Origin: Flavobacteriales bacterium
GTDB lineage: Bacteria; Bacteroidota; Bacteroidia; Flavobacteriales_D; Sanyastnellaceae
Reading direction: 5' to 3'
NCBI GenBank assembly: GCA_027491215.1
Contig: JAIXWP010000107.1
Span: 1 to 45,861 of the forward strand
DNA length: 45,861 nucleotides
Position numbers and translations under genes: made by a program. The first letter of the stretch is position 1; each line of letters starts with the position of its first letter. Of this stretch, positions 25,587-33,053 are shown piece by piece. The notes below the pieces were generated by a model that was given only the letters and a program-made list of their open reading frames with translations, did not search any database and had not been told where the DNA came from.

Positions 25587-27179
25587 ATGAAAAGAATACT
25601 TCAATTAGCACTTGCTATAAGTGCTGTTTTTCACGGGGAACAATTATTAGCTCAGGCTGATACATTAGCAATGAAATATGCTGAGACAATCACTCCTGCG
25701 GAATTGAAAGAACACTTGTACATTTTAGCAAGTGATGCTTATAAGGGAAGAGATACAGGATCTGAGGAGATGAGAATGGCCGCGGATTATCTAATTCAAC
25801 AGTATAAAAACATGGGTGTAGGTCCATGTAATAATGGAAGTTATAAGCAGGAATATCCTTTGAAGAAAGTTAAGATAGGCAGCTCTACGATTTCAGTTGG
25901 TAAGGGTACCTACACTTTCAAGAAGGATTATTATTCTTTTGGTGGATTTGATCAAGTGGATCTTTCTAATTTGAAAATTGTTTTTGCGGGATATGGAATT
26001 GAAACTGATAAGTACAATGATTACAATGGTGTTGATGTAAAAGATGCCATTGTGTTGTGCTTTATGGGAGAGCCTGTTGATGCTTCAGGAAACTCTATTT
26101 TCACGGGGAACAATACGATGAGTGAATGGAGTGATGACTTCAGAATGAAAAGAGATTTAGCAGCTAAAAAAGGAGCAAAAGCTATTCTTTATATTGAGCC
26201 AAACTTCGATTACATTTTGCAGCGTGTTGCTTATTTCTTGGATGAACCAAGAATGGCTTTAGATTATCCTAAGGGCAAGAATAGTGAGGAAGAAGTATTG
26301 CCTTATTTCTTCATTTCGCCTTCGATGGGAGATGCTATAATGAAGGCTGGAAAACAGAAAGGAGTTGAGGCTATCAAGAAGAAAATTAACGCAAAAAAAT
26401 CTCCGAAAAGTTCAGTGCTTAAAGTTAAAGGAAGCATCAAGCTCGTTTCAGAAAAACAGTCAATCCAAGCAGAAAATGTATTGTGTTTTATTGAAGGTTC
26501 AGATCCTGCGTTGAAAAAAGAAGTGGTAGTTGTTTCAGCACACTTTGATCACGTGGGGGAAATGAACGGTAAGATATATAATGGTGCTGATGATGACGGC
26601 TCTGGTACCGTTACAGCATTGGAAATTGCCGAGGCATTTCAAACAGCTAAGAAGGACGGAAATGGTCCGAAGAGAAGCGTGTTGGTTCTTCATGTTAGTG
26701 GAGAAGAAAAGGGTTTGTTGGGAAGTGAATGGTATTCAGAATATCCTATTTTTCCTTTAGAAAGTACCGTTTGCGATTTGAATATTGATATGATTGGACG
26801 TGTGGATGATCAACATAAGGACAACGAGAAATACGTCTATGTGATTGGATCGGATAAATTGAGCACGTCGCTTCATAGCATTTCAGAGGCTAGCAATAAG
26901 ACTTACACCCAATTGGAGTTGGACTATACTTATAACGACCCTAATGATCCGAATCGATTTTACTATCGTTCGGACCACTACAATTTTGCGAAGCACAATA
27001 TTCCTGTTATCTTTTATTTTAGTGGTGTTCACGAAGATTACCACCAACCAGGAGATGATCCAGAAAAGATTATGTATGAGAAAATGTCGACGATTGGACA
27101 TTTGATTTTCCACACAGCATGGGAGGTTGCGAATAGAGCAGAGCGCTTGGTGGTGGATGTAAAGAGTGATTTCGAGTAA
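25587..27179 (+). CDS. Exported M28-family metallopeptidase with PA-like insert
   Basis: 530 residues. A signal peptide (MKRILQLALAISAVFHGEQLLAQ) precedes an N-terminal region (residues ~30-270) that contains a PA-like domain (IVFAGYGIETDKYNDYNGVDVKDAIVLCFMG). The M28 zinc domain has the expected ligands: His319 in VSAHFDH, Asp336 in NGADDDGSG, the Glu373/Glu374 pair in SGEEKGLLGS, Asp in LNIDMIGRVD, and a late His in VHEDYHQPGDD. Such enzymes are aminopeptidases or Zn-dependent exopeptidases acting outside the cytoplasm. A 17-nt sequence, TTTTCACGGGGAACAAT, occurs twice in the gene in different reading frames (25628-25644 and 26098-26114). Confidence 0.92.
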   Translation: MKRILQLALAISAVFHGEQLLAQADTLAMKYAETITPAELKEHLYILASDAYKGRDTGSEEMRMAADYLIQQYKNMGVGPCNNGSYKQEYPLKKVKIGSSTISVGKGTYTFKKDYYSFGGFDQVDLSNLKIVFAGYGIETDKYNDYNGVDVKDAIVLCFMGEPVDASGNSIFTGNNTMSEWSDDFRMKRDLAAKKGAKAILYIEPNFDYILQRVAYFLDEPRMALDYPKGKNSEEEVLPYFFISPSMGDAIMKAGKQKGVEAIKKKINAKKSPKSSVLKVKGSIKLVSEKQSIQAENVLCFIEGSDPALKKEVVVVSAHFDHVGEMNGKIYNGADDDGSGTVTALEIAEAFQTAKKDGNGPKRSVLVLHVSGEEKGLLGSEWYSEYPIFPLESTVCDLNIDMIGRVDDQHKDNEKYVYVIGSDKLSTSLHSISEASNKTYTQLELDYTYNDPNDPNRFYYRSDHYNFAKHNIPVIFYFSGVHEDYHQPGDDPEKIMYEKMSTIGHLIFHTAWEVANRAERLVVDVKSDFE

Positions 27180-27196
27180 AAAAATAGTATAAAAAG

Positions 27197-27236
27197 AAAA
27201 GGGCGGTCCTCATTAAGAAGACCGCCCTTTTTATTT
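27197..27236. terminator. Strong bidirectional terminator
   Basis: AAAAGGGCGGTC (27197-27208) pairs with GACCGCCCTTTT (27220-27231), with A-run and T-run on the two sides. It lies between the converging M28 and DUF4389 genes. Confidence 0.88.
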
Positions 27237-27247
27237 TGAATTAGCTA

Positions 27248-27868
27248 TTAGATGTTGTGATCTAGAGCTTGGCTTGTAGATTCAGTTTCCTTCATGCTGA
27301 ATGGAGGATAAGTATCTGTAAGGTTGTAGTAGTAAGCCATTACACGGTTTGACCAACGCATTACACCTACCATGTAGTCGTGCATGCCTTTTGGATATTT
27401 ACCAGTGATAAGCACTACCCACCAAGCAATCATTTTTACGAAAAGTGATCCTAGTGCGAGGAATAGAAGGCAGAATCCGTGAGGAATAAGGATGTAGATA
27501 AATCCGAAGAAGCTTCTTAGAAGAAGTTTTCCGCGGCTTGATCTTTCAGGATATTCCATTTCGAAAACAGTTTTATCATCAGAGGCATTGAGACCAAAAG
27601 CTGGATAGCCATCTGCTAGATTGTTGATACGAGCGCTCAAACGCCAGTTCCAACGCAACCATTTTACCATGTAATTCCACATTCCTTTTGGGTATTTGCC
27701 TGTGATAAGGATTGCCCAGAAAGCAATTAAATTGATAAACATCGCACCAATTTGGATAAACAACAACACAAACATGTGTGGAAGTTGAATGTAGAGAGCA
27801 CCAAATAATGTGCGCAGAAGTAGTTCGCCCCTAGAATAGGAGTCTTGATGAGTAACTTGAAATTTCAT
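27248..27868 (-). CDS. Duplicated DUF4389 membrane protein
   Basis: 206 residues made of two tandem copies of one ~95-residue unit. Each unit has SRGxLLLRxxFGxxYIxxPH, a two-pass hydrophobic region ending in ITGKYPKGM, then a WNWRLSARINNLADGYPAFG or WSNRVMAYYYNLTDTYPPFS motif. The first unit is residues ~5-100 and the second ~105-200, giving about four membrane segments. I recognise the unit as DUF4389, of unknown function. The tandem duplication within one chain is clear from the sequence. The gene stands alone and shares a terminator with the M28 gene. Confidence 0.85.
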   Translation of the reverse strand: MKFQVTHQDSYSRGELLLRTLFGALYIQLPHMFVLLFIQIGAMFINLIAFWAILITGKYPKGMWNYMVKWLRWNWRLSARINNLADGYPAFGLNASDDKTVFEMEYPERSSRGKLLLRSFFGFIYILIPHGFCLLFLALGSLFVKMIAWWVVLITGKYPKGMHDYMVGVMRWSNRVMAYYYNLTDTYPPFSMKETESTSQALDHNI

Positions 27869-28018
27869 AAGATATACGGTTTAGTGAGGTCCAAATCTAA
27901 AAAAAAACCGATATGAATCATAAAATTCAGTTATTCAATGTACTAATGTCATGAAACAATCAATATTCGTTTGGTTGAACTTTCTATTTGAAAGCTTTGT
28001 TTCCTTTGCATTCTCATT

Positions 28019-29035
28019 ATGAAAAAGAAGACCGCTGTATTATTGGTGAACCTTGGTTCACCCGACAGTCCTGCTCCTAAGGACGTATATCGTTATTTGA
28101 CCGAGTTTTTAAATGACCCCCGGGTCATAGATATAAATTGGCTCGGACGCAAAATTTTGGTGAATGGAATTATAGTTCCTTTCCGCCATCGCAAGAGTGC
28201 TGCGATATATAAAAAATTGTGGACTGAAAATGGTTCACCCCTGATTCACTCAGGACGTCAGGTGCAGCAATTGCTTCAAGAGAAATTTGACAGAGACGAG
28301 ACGCGTGTATTTCTAGCCATGCGTTATCAAAATCCATCTATTGCAAGCGCCTTGGAAAGCATTAGAGATTGGGAGCCACATGATATGGTAGTAATTCCAT
28401 TGTTCCCTCAATATGCTTCAGCTAGCACGGGGTCTGTGATAGAAAAAGTGATGGATGAAATGAAGAGCTGGTGGACGTTTCCGAACGTTCGCTTTGTGAC
28501 CCAATTTTATGATCACCCACTTTTCATTAAAGCTTTTGTAGAACGCGGAAGAGCCTACGACTGGAAAGAATATGATCATGTGTTGTTCAGCTACCACGGT
28601 CTTCCAGAAAGACAATTAGATAAAATTTATAAAGACAATATGTGCCGCAATCATAGTTGCGAGCACGAGATCAACGACGAAAACAAGCTTTGTTACAAGG
28701 CTACATGTTATGCTACAACAAGAAGTATTGTAGAGCAATTGGGAATTCCTGAAGATAAGTACACCGTTTGTTTTCAGAGCCGTTTGGGCAGAGGGTGGAT
28801 TGAACCCTTTAGTGATGAAGTGATTGAAGAGCAGGGTAAACAGGGAGCAAAAAAGCTACTCGTTTTTTCACCAGCATTCGTTGCTGATTGCTTGGAAACA
28901 ACGATAGAGATTGGCGATGAATACCAAGAATTGTTTGAAGAGAATGGTGGTGAGCACGTTCAGCTTGTATCCAGCTTGAATGAGAGCTCTACTTGGATTG
29001 ACTGCTTAGAAGATTTGGTAAAGAATCCTCAGTAG
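28019..29035 (+). CDS. hemH: Ferrochelatase (protoporphyrin/coproporphyrin)
   Basis: 338 residues. HemH motifs: AVLLVNLGSPDSPAPKDVYRYLTEFLNDPRV at the N-terminus, MRYQNPSI, IPLFPQYASASTGSV, catalytic His in LFSYHGLPERQL, and CFQSRLGRGWIEPF with the conserved SRxGxxxW pattern; VFSPAFVADCLETTIEI closes the active site. It inserts Fe(II) into the porphyrin, the last or near-last step of haem synthesis. A Cys-rich stretch (MCRNHSCEHEINDENKLCYKA) lies after the active-site His. A near-consensus -7 box (TTCCTTTG) ends about 10 nt before the ATG. Its end lies 2 nt from the converging carbonic-anhydrase-like gene. Confidence 0.96.
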   Translation: MKKKTAVLLVNLGSPDSPAPKDVYRYLTEFLNDPRVIDINWLGRKILVNGIIVPFRHRKSAAIYKKLWTENGSPLIHSGRQVQQLLQEKFDRDETRVFLAMRYQNPSIASALESIRDWEPHDMVVIPLFPQYASASTGSVIEKVMDEMKSWWTFPNVRFVTQFYDHPLFIKAFVERGRAYDWKEYDHVLFSYHGLPERQLDKIYKDNMCRNHSCEHEINDENKLCYKATCYATTRSIVEQLGIPEDKYTVCFQSRLGRGWIEPFSDEVIEEQGKQGAKKLLVFSPAFVADCLETTIEIGDEYQELFEENGGEHVQLVSSLNESSTWIDCLEDLVKNPQ

Positions 29036-29037
29036 GC

Positions 29038-29550
29038 TTATTTGAACCACTCAGAATACATGATGTAGTTGTTGGCTATTCGTTGGATTTCACCTTCGAA
29101 TAATTCTTTCGATACCTCTTTTACTTTTTTCGCTGGAACACCGGCGAAAATACTGCCTGATGGAACGTGGGTGCCTTCGAGGAGTACAGCTCCTGCAGCG
29201 ACGATACTGTTTGATTCCACCACACAATTATCCATTACAATTGCGCCCATGCCGATAAGCACATTGTCGTGAATGGTGCATCCATGAACGATTGCGCGAT
29301 GTCCAATGGATACGTTGTTGCCAATAGTTGTTGGACATTTTTGATAGGTGCAGTGAATTACTGCGCCGTCTTGAACATTCACTTTGTTTCCCATTTTGAT
29401 GAAGTGTACATCACCGCGCACAACCGCATTGAACCAAAAAGAACATTGGTCACCGGCCTCAACCTCACCTACAATTGTTGCGTTTTCAGCGATGTAGCAG
29501 TCTTTTCCAAACTTTGGAGTAACGCCTTTAACAGGAAGAATAAGGGGCAT
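29038..29550 (-). CDS. Gamma-class carbonic anhydrase family protein (hexapeptide repeat)
   Basis: 170 residues folding as a left-handed beta-helix: repeated hexapeptides from ENATIVGEVEAGDQCSFWFNAVVRGDV to SNSIVAAGAVLLEGTHVPSGSIFAGVPAKKV. Three histidines at the expected metal positions are present: His66 (GAVIHCTY), His84 and His89 (SIGHRAIVHG). These fit the YrdA/CaiE/gamma-CA group, which forms trimers. Whether it hydrates CO2 or has another acyl or metal role cannot be told. It converges on hemH with a 2-nt gap. Confidence 0.9.
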   Translation of the reverse strand: MPLILPVKGVTPKFGKDCYIAENATIVGEVEAGDQCSFWFNAVVRGDVHFIKMGNKVNVQDGAVIHCTYQKCPTTIGNNVSIGHRAIVHGCTIHDNVLIGMGAIVMDNCVVESNSIVAAGAVLLEGTHVPSGSIFAGVPAKKVKEVSKELFEGEIQRIANNYIMYSEWFK

Positions 29551-29594
29551 AAATGAGAATATTATTTCTCACAAATGTAGAAAGCGAAGTCAGA

Positions 29595-30452
29595 TTATTT
29601 TTTTAAAAAAGAAATCGGCTTGATTGATACTTGTTCGCTGGTGGCTTTAAGGGTGTAGTTTCCTGTTGATAGCGTTGAAACATCTAATCGAATAACATTC
29701 GCTGCGGGTTCTCTTTTTTCAAGAATTAATTTTCCAGCAGTATCAAAAACCTGCAAATTAATTTGACCGGAAATGTTTTCTGAAAAACTAATGAAAAGAG
29801 CTTCATCCGTAGGGTTTGGATATACTTCTAGCAAAGCCATTTCAGATTCTTCGATGCTCAAAACCGAGTTGCAGCTAAATTTATCCATGCTGTTATCCCA
29901 AATTAACTCACCATTTTCATAGTAGCATGTGAGCCAAGGTGCATAATCGCTTGCCTGAGAATTAGCAAAATCTATGAGTCCGTATCGTGAACCTATTCCC
30001 TCTGTATAATCCCCCTCGTACCAGGCGCCTTGCATATAGGATATTTTTTTACGAGAAACACCATCTATTTCGACGATGGTCACATCAATAATAGAGATAT
30101 CCACCAAGTTTCCTAGTGACAAAATAGAAATAACATCCCCGGCTTCAACATTGAAATCATAGAGTAAATATTCTGTGCCGTTTTCATAGATATAAACTCT
30201 TTCCTCTGCTACATCTTCTCTCAAGTGAGCAACTACAAATGGCTCTCCAGGAAAGGATACATTGGTATAAATGATAGGAGTGTATTCTTGTCCGTTTATC
30301 GTCGTTGGGTTGCCTAGCGTATGGTGGACGTTTTGAACTATAAAGCCATAGATTGTGACCTCCCAGGTTTGATTGCTTTGAAGCATTGGCTGATAAGCCT
30401 TAGCGTTTATTATAAGTGAAATAAACACGATAAAACTGATGAAGTACTTCAT
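29595..30452 (-). CDS. T9SS type A cargo protein, unknown passenger
   Basis: 285 residues with a signal peptide (MKYFISFIVFISLIINAKA) and a ~190-residue passenger (NQTWEVTIYGFIVQNVHHTLG ...), which resembles secreted proteins of unknown function common in Bacteroidota. The C-terminal ~75 residues form a type A sorting domain, starting EVYPNPTDEALFISF, with the internal IxxxDxxGKLxxE-like strand and LSTGNYTLKA, ending in SFLKK. It should be exported by type IX secretion to the surface or medium. It is divergent from the 30548 gene with a 95-bp gap. Confidence 0.88.
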   Translation of the reverse strand: MKYFISFIVFISLIINAKAYQPMLQSNQTWEVTIYGFIVQNVHHTLGNPTTINGQEYTPIIYTNVSFPGEPFVVAHLREDVAEERVYIYENGTEYLLYDFNVEAGDVISILSLGNLVDISIIDVTIVEIDGVSRKKISYMQGAWYEGDYTEGIGSRYGLIDFANSQASDYAPWLTCYYENGELIWDNSMDKFSCNSVLSIEESEMALLEVYPNPTDEALFISFSENISGQINLQVFDTAGKLILEKREPAANVIRLDVSTLSTGNYTLKATSEQVSIKPISFLKK

Positions 30453-30547
30453 GGGTAGGGATTTATAGTTGTGATGACGTCAAGCGGAATCATAAAGTTG
30501 TATTGAACGAAAGAGGCTCTTGAATGTAAAGTCTTTAAATTTACCAC

Positions 30548-31486
30548 ATGAGATATTTATTTCAGCTAGTTTTCATTCTACTAGGTTCCGCTCTGAATGC
30601 GCAAAGCGACCGGTCTTATATGACCGTGAAGGTTGTTTTCGAATTGATAGACGGTGATAAAATTGAAATGCGCGAGTCGTTTGAAGGTGGCGGTAAGATG
30701 TATTCTTATCCTGTTGTCGCTAAAGAACCCATTGCTCATATTGATTCATTGCTTGTATGGGAAGATGGCGCGTTCGATGTTTTGAAGGATATTTCTACTA
30801 AAGAGGGAGGCACATTGGATTTACGAGTCGTTCAAGAGGTCGATTCGATGTGGTTTTTTTATGGTAAAGAAAAGCAGCCGCTTTATTTTCACTCATCTCT
30901 GCATAATTCTTATTCTGTTTACCCCATTGTATTTTCCAAAAAGAAATATTCTCAAATTAGAGTGGGTATGATAAACTATCCAGTGGAGTACAATAAGAAT
31001 CATTACTATATCATTAGGAACTTTGAAAAAAGTCTGGATGATAAAGTGTGGACTGATGTGGTAACCGCTTGGTCTAAGAGATATTCCAATAGAGTCTACA
31101 GCCTTAGTAATTACACTGCTGAGATCACATTAGACAATTTATCATCAACAGAAAAACAGACGATTCTTAATGCGTTGGTAGCTGATCCCAACGTTGCTTT
31201 TTTGTCGATATCATTGAACGAAGCTTATAATCAAAACCAGACTTATTTTAACAGCAAACAAGTTACGGTAGGCACGAATAAAAGTCTTGAGGAAACGAAG
31301 GCGATAGCAAAAAAACATGGATTTGAATACCTAGGTGGCCAAGGAACTTATCAATTGGACTATTATGTTTATAAAAAAAGCAAGATACTAGATCTTGCTT
31401 TTGTAAAAGATTATCATCGTCTGATTTCCGCCTTGGGCGGGACTTACGGAGCACCGAATCTCTATCACGAAGTTCGGCTTGACTGA
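30548..31486 (+). CDS. Exported protein of unknown function
   Basis: 312 residues. An N-terminal signal (MRYLFQLVFILLGSALNAQS) is followed by a mature chain with mixed alpha/beta character (MTVKVVFELIDGDKIEMRESFEGGGK, FVKDYHRLISALGGTYGAP). I do not recognise a family and see no sorting domain or lipobox, so it is likely periplasmic or a peripheral envelope protein. Its stop codon abuts the stop of the converging msrB gene with no gap. Confidence 0.72.
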   Translation: MRYLFQLVFILLGSALNAQSDRSYMTVKVVFELIDGDKIEMRESFEGGGKMYSYPVVAKEPIAHIDSLLVWEDGAFDVLKDISTKEGGTLDLRVVQEVDSMWFFYGKEKQPLYFHSSLHNSYSVYPIVFSKKKYSQIRVGMINYPVEYNKNHYYIIRNFEKSLDDKVWTDVVTAWSKRYSNRVYSLSNYTAEITLDNLSSTEKQTILNALVADPNVAFLSISLNEAYNQNQTYFNSKQVTVGTNKSLEETKAIAKKHGFEYLGGQGTYQLDYYVYKKSKILDLAFVKDYHRLISALGGTYGAPNLYHEVRLD

Positions 31487-32002
31487 TTATTTTTCAGGTT
31501 CGAACTCAAGAATCACGCTATTCATGCAAAAGCGTTTGTATGTGGGTGGTGGCCCATCATCGAAAATGTGACCGAGGTGTGCATCGCAACGACCGCATTT
31601 CACCTCTGTTCTGATCATATTGTGTGAAAAGTCATTTACATATGTGACACCATCTTTTCTAATTGCTTCGTAAAAACTAGGCCATCCGCAAGACGATGCA
31701 AATTTGGCATCGCTTTTAAAAAGAGCATTACCACAAGCTTTGCAGTAGTATGTTCCAAGCCCTTCGAAGTTCCAGTACTCTCCTGTGAACGCGCGCTCAG
31801 TTGCTGCTTTGCGCGCAACGAGATAAGTGTCTTCGTCAAGTATTGATTTCCACGTGGAATCGGGAAGAACAAGTTTTGTTGTATCCGTTCGTGAGTAGTA
31901 GGGATGATGGTCTGTTTGATTGGTCATTTTTAAATCGTTCTGAAAAGCTGAGGACACAATTAAAAGTATCCCCGCAATAAATCCTGCTATTGTGTACTTC
32001 AT
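31487..32002 (-). CDS. msrB: Peptide-methionine (R)-S-oxide reductase, exported
   Basis: 171 residues. The MsrB domain has the structural zinc Cys pairs Cys87/Cys90 (YCKACG) and Cys136/Cys139 (CGRCDAHLGH), the conserved CGWPSF segment with Cys105, and catalytic Cys159 in KRFCMNSVIL. It reduces methionine-R-sulfoxide in proteins. The N-terminal 20 residues form a hydrophobic signal (IAGFIAGILLIVSSAF), so this copy repairs proteins outside the cytoplasm. A parS-like palindrome lies inside the gene (31846-31861). Confidence 0.95.
   Translation of the reverse strand: MKYTIAGFIAGILLIVSSAFQNDLKMTNQTDHHPYYSRTDTTKLVLPDSTWKSILDEDTYLVARKAATERAFTGEYWNFEGLGTYYCKACGNALFKSDAKFASSCGWPSFYEAIRKDGVTYVNDFSHNMIRTEVKCGRCDAHLGHIFDDGPPPTYKRFCMNSVILEFEPEK
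31846..31861. other. parS-like site inside msrB
   Basis: ATTTCCACGTGGAATC keeps the TTnCACGTGnAA core and is symmetric over TTCCACGTGGAA; the outer positions differ from parS. Confidence 0.35.
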
Positions 32003-32067
32003 AATTTTAGTGTGTGAAATATACGATTAGACCAGGATGAACAGATTTCTTATAATGTGAAATAAAA

Positions 32068-33033
32068 TTAATTCCAGCCGCAATAGGTAAAGCCCATTTC
32101 GAAGCCACCTCTTGTTCCGCTATAATTTTTCAAACCGCTAGTAACAAGATCATAGCTAATGCGGAATGTATTGTTGCGGTGGCGCATTCCTAATTGCATT
32201 ACTACGCTGTCTTTCACTCGCACGCTTGCGCCAGCAAGCACAGTATAGCTAGTAGATGAGATCTTATAAGCACCAATTAGACCCGCATTGATTTCTCTTG
32301 CTTTTGCTTGCTCCATGAATAGCACCGTGGGAGTTACAGTCCATTGCTGATCAATGAAAATGTCGGTATTGAAAATTGCATTCCATCGCATTGGAAGTTT
32401 GCTTGACTCTCCTGTAAATGATTCATTGGGTTGGGTAAGGTGATATAAAGAGATACCAAGGCTTGGATTGAAGCGATGATTTGGATCAACGAATTTGTAC
32501 CACACCCCCATATTCGCATCAAACTTTAAAATGCTCATATCCGCAAGGGTTTCACCATTTGGAAGTGTTGGATCTAGGCCTGTTGCAGCGGTGTATTGAT
32601 TTTCAAAAAGTAGATCTCTTTGAGAAAATTTCTTTTGGTAAATTCCCACTTGTGCACCGACCGTGAGGTAGTGATTTTTTGATGACTTATCAGTAATCCG
32701 ATACGAACCGCTTGCCATCGCTTGGAACGTATCAAAATTTGAAGCACCAGAGATATGGTTGATCAAAACGATACCGGCGCCAAATCGATCGAAAGGCATG
32801 TCGTATCCCGCGCCGATAGCGCTATAAGGCTTGCCATTGAGTTTTTGCCACTGAGAGCGATACGTTCCAGAAAAACGATATGGAATTTTCTCGTTCGCGT
32901 ATTGGCCTGTCAGTGCAGGATTGTAGTACATCGGTAATGCATCGTATTGCGAGAAGTGGAAATCCTGTGCCGCAGCATTGATAGTCCACATGAGACAAAC
33001 AACGGCGATGATATGTTGTGTAATATATTTCAT
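32068..33033 (-). CDS. PorP/SprF family type IX secretion outer-membrane protein
   Basis: 321 residues with a signal peptide (ITQHIIAVVCLMWTINAAAQ) and the PorP/SprF start DFHFSQYDALPMYYNPALTGQY, followed by beta-barrel strands (GAGYDMPFDRFGAGIVLINHIS, LTVGAQVGIYQKKF, SLGISLYHLTQPNESF, FRISYDLVTSGLKNY) and the C-terminal RGGFEMGFTYCGWN. These proteins help deliver or anchor particular T9SS cargos, notably SprB-like adhesins. It lies directly downstream of the giant adhesin on the same strand, which fits a cargo/partner pair. Confidence 0.93.
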   Translation of the reverse strand: MKYITQHIIAVVCLMWTINAAAQDFHFSQYDALPMYYNPALTGQYANEKIPYRFSGTYRSQWQKLNGKPYSAIGAGYDMPFDRFGAGIVLINHISGASNFDTFQAMASGSYRITDKSSKNHYLTVGAQVGIYQKKFSQRDLLFENQYTAATGLDPTLPNGETLADMSILKFDANMGVWYKFVDPNHRFNPSLGISLYHLTQPNESFTGESSKLPMRWNAIFNTDIFIDQQWTVTPTVLFMEQAKAREINAGLIGAYKISSTSYTVLAGASVRVKDSVVMQLGMRHRNNTFRISYDLVTSGLKNYSGTRGGFEMGFTYCGWN

Positions 33034-33053
33034 TGTTGTAATGGTTTTGTGGA

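Noticed and set aside
26545-26560. CACGTG at 26550 in the M28 gene as another parS-like site
   Set aside because: The flanks do not match and the bases encode the conserved zinc motif HFDH.
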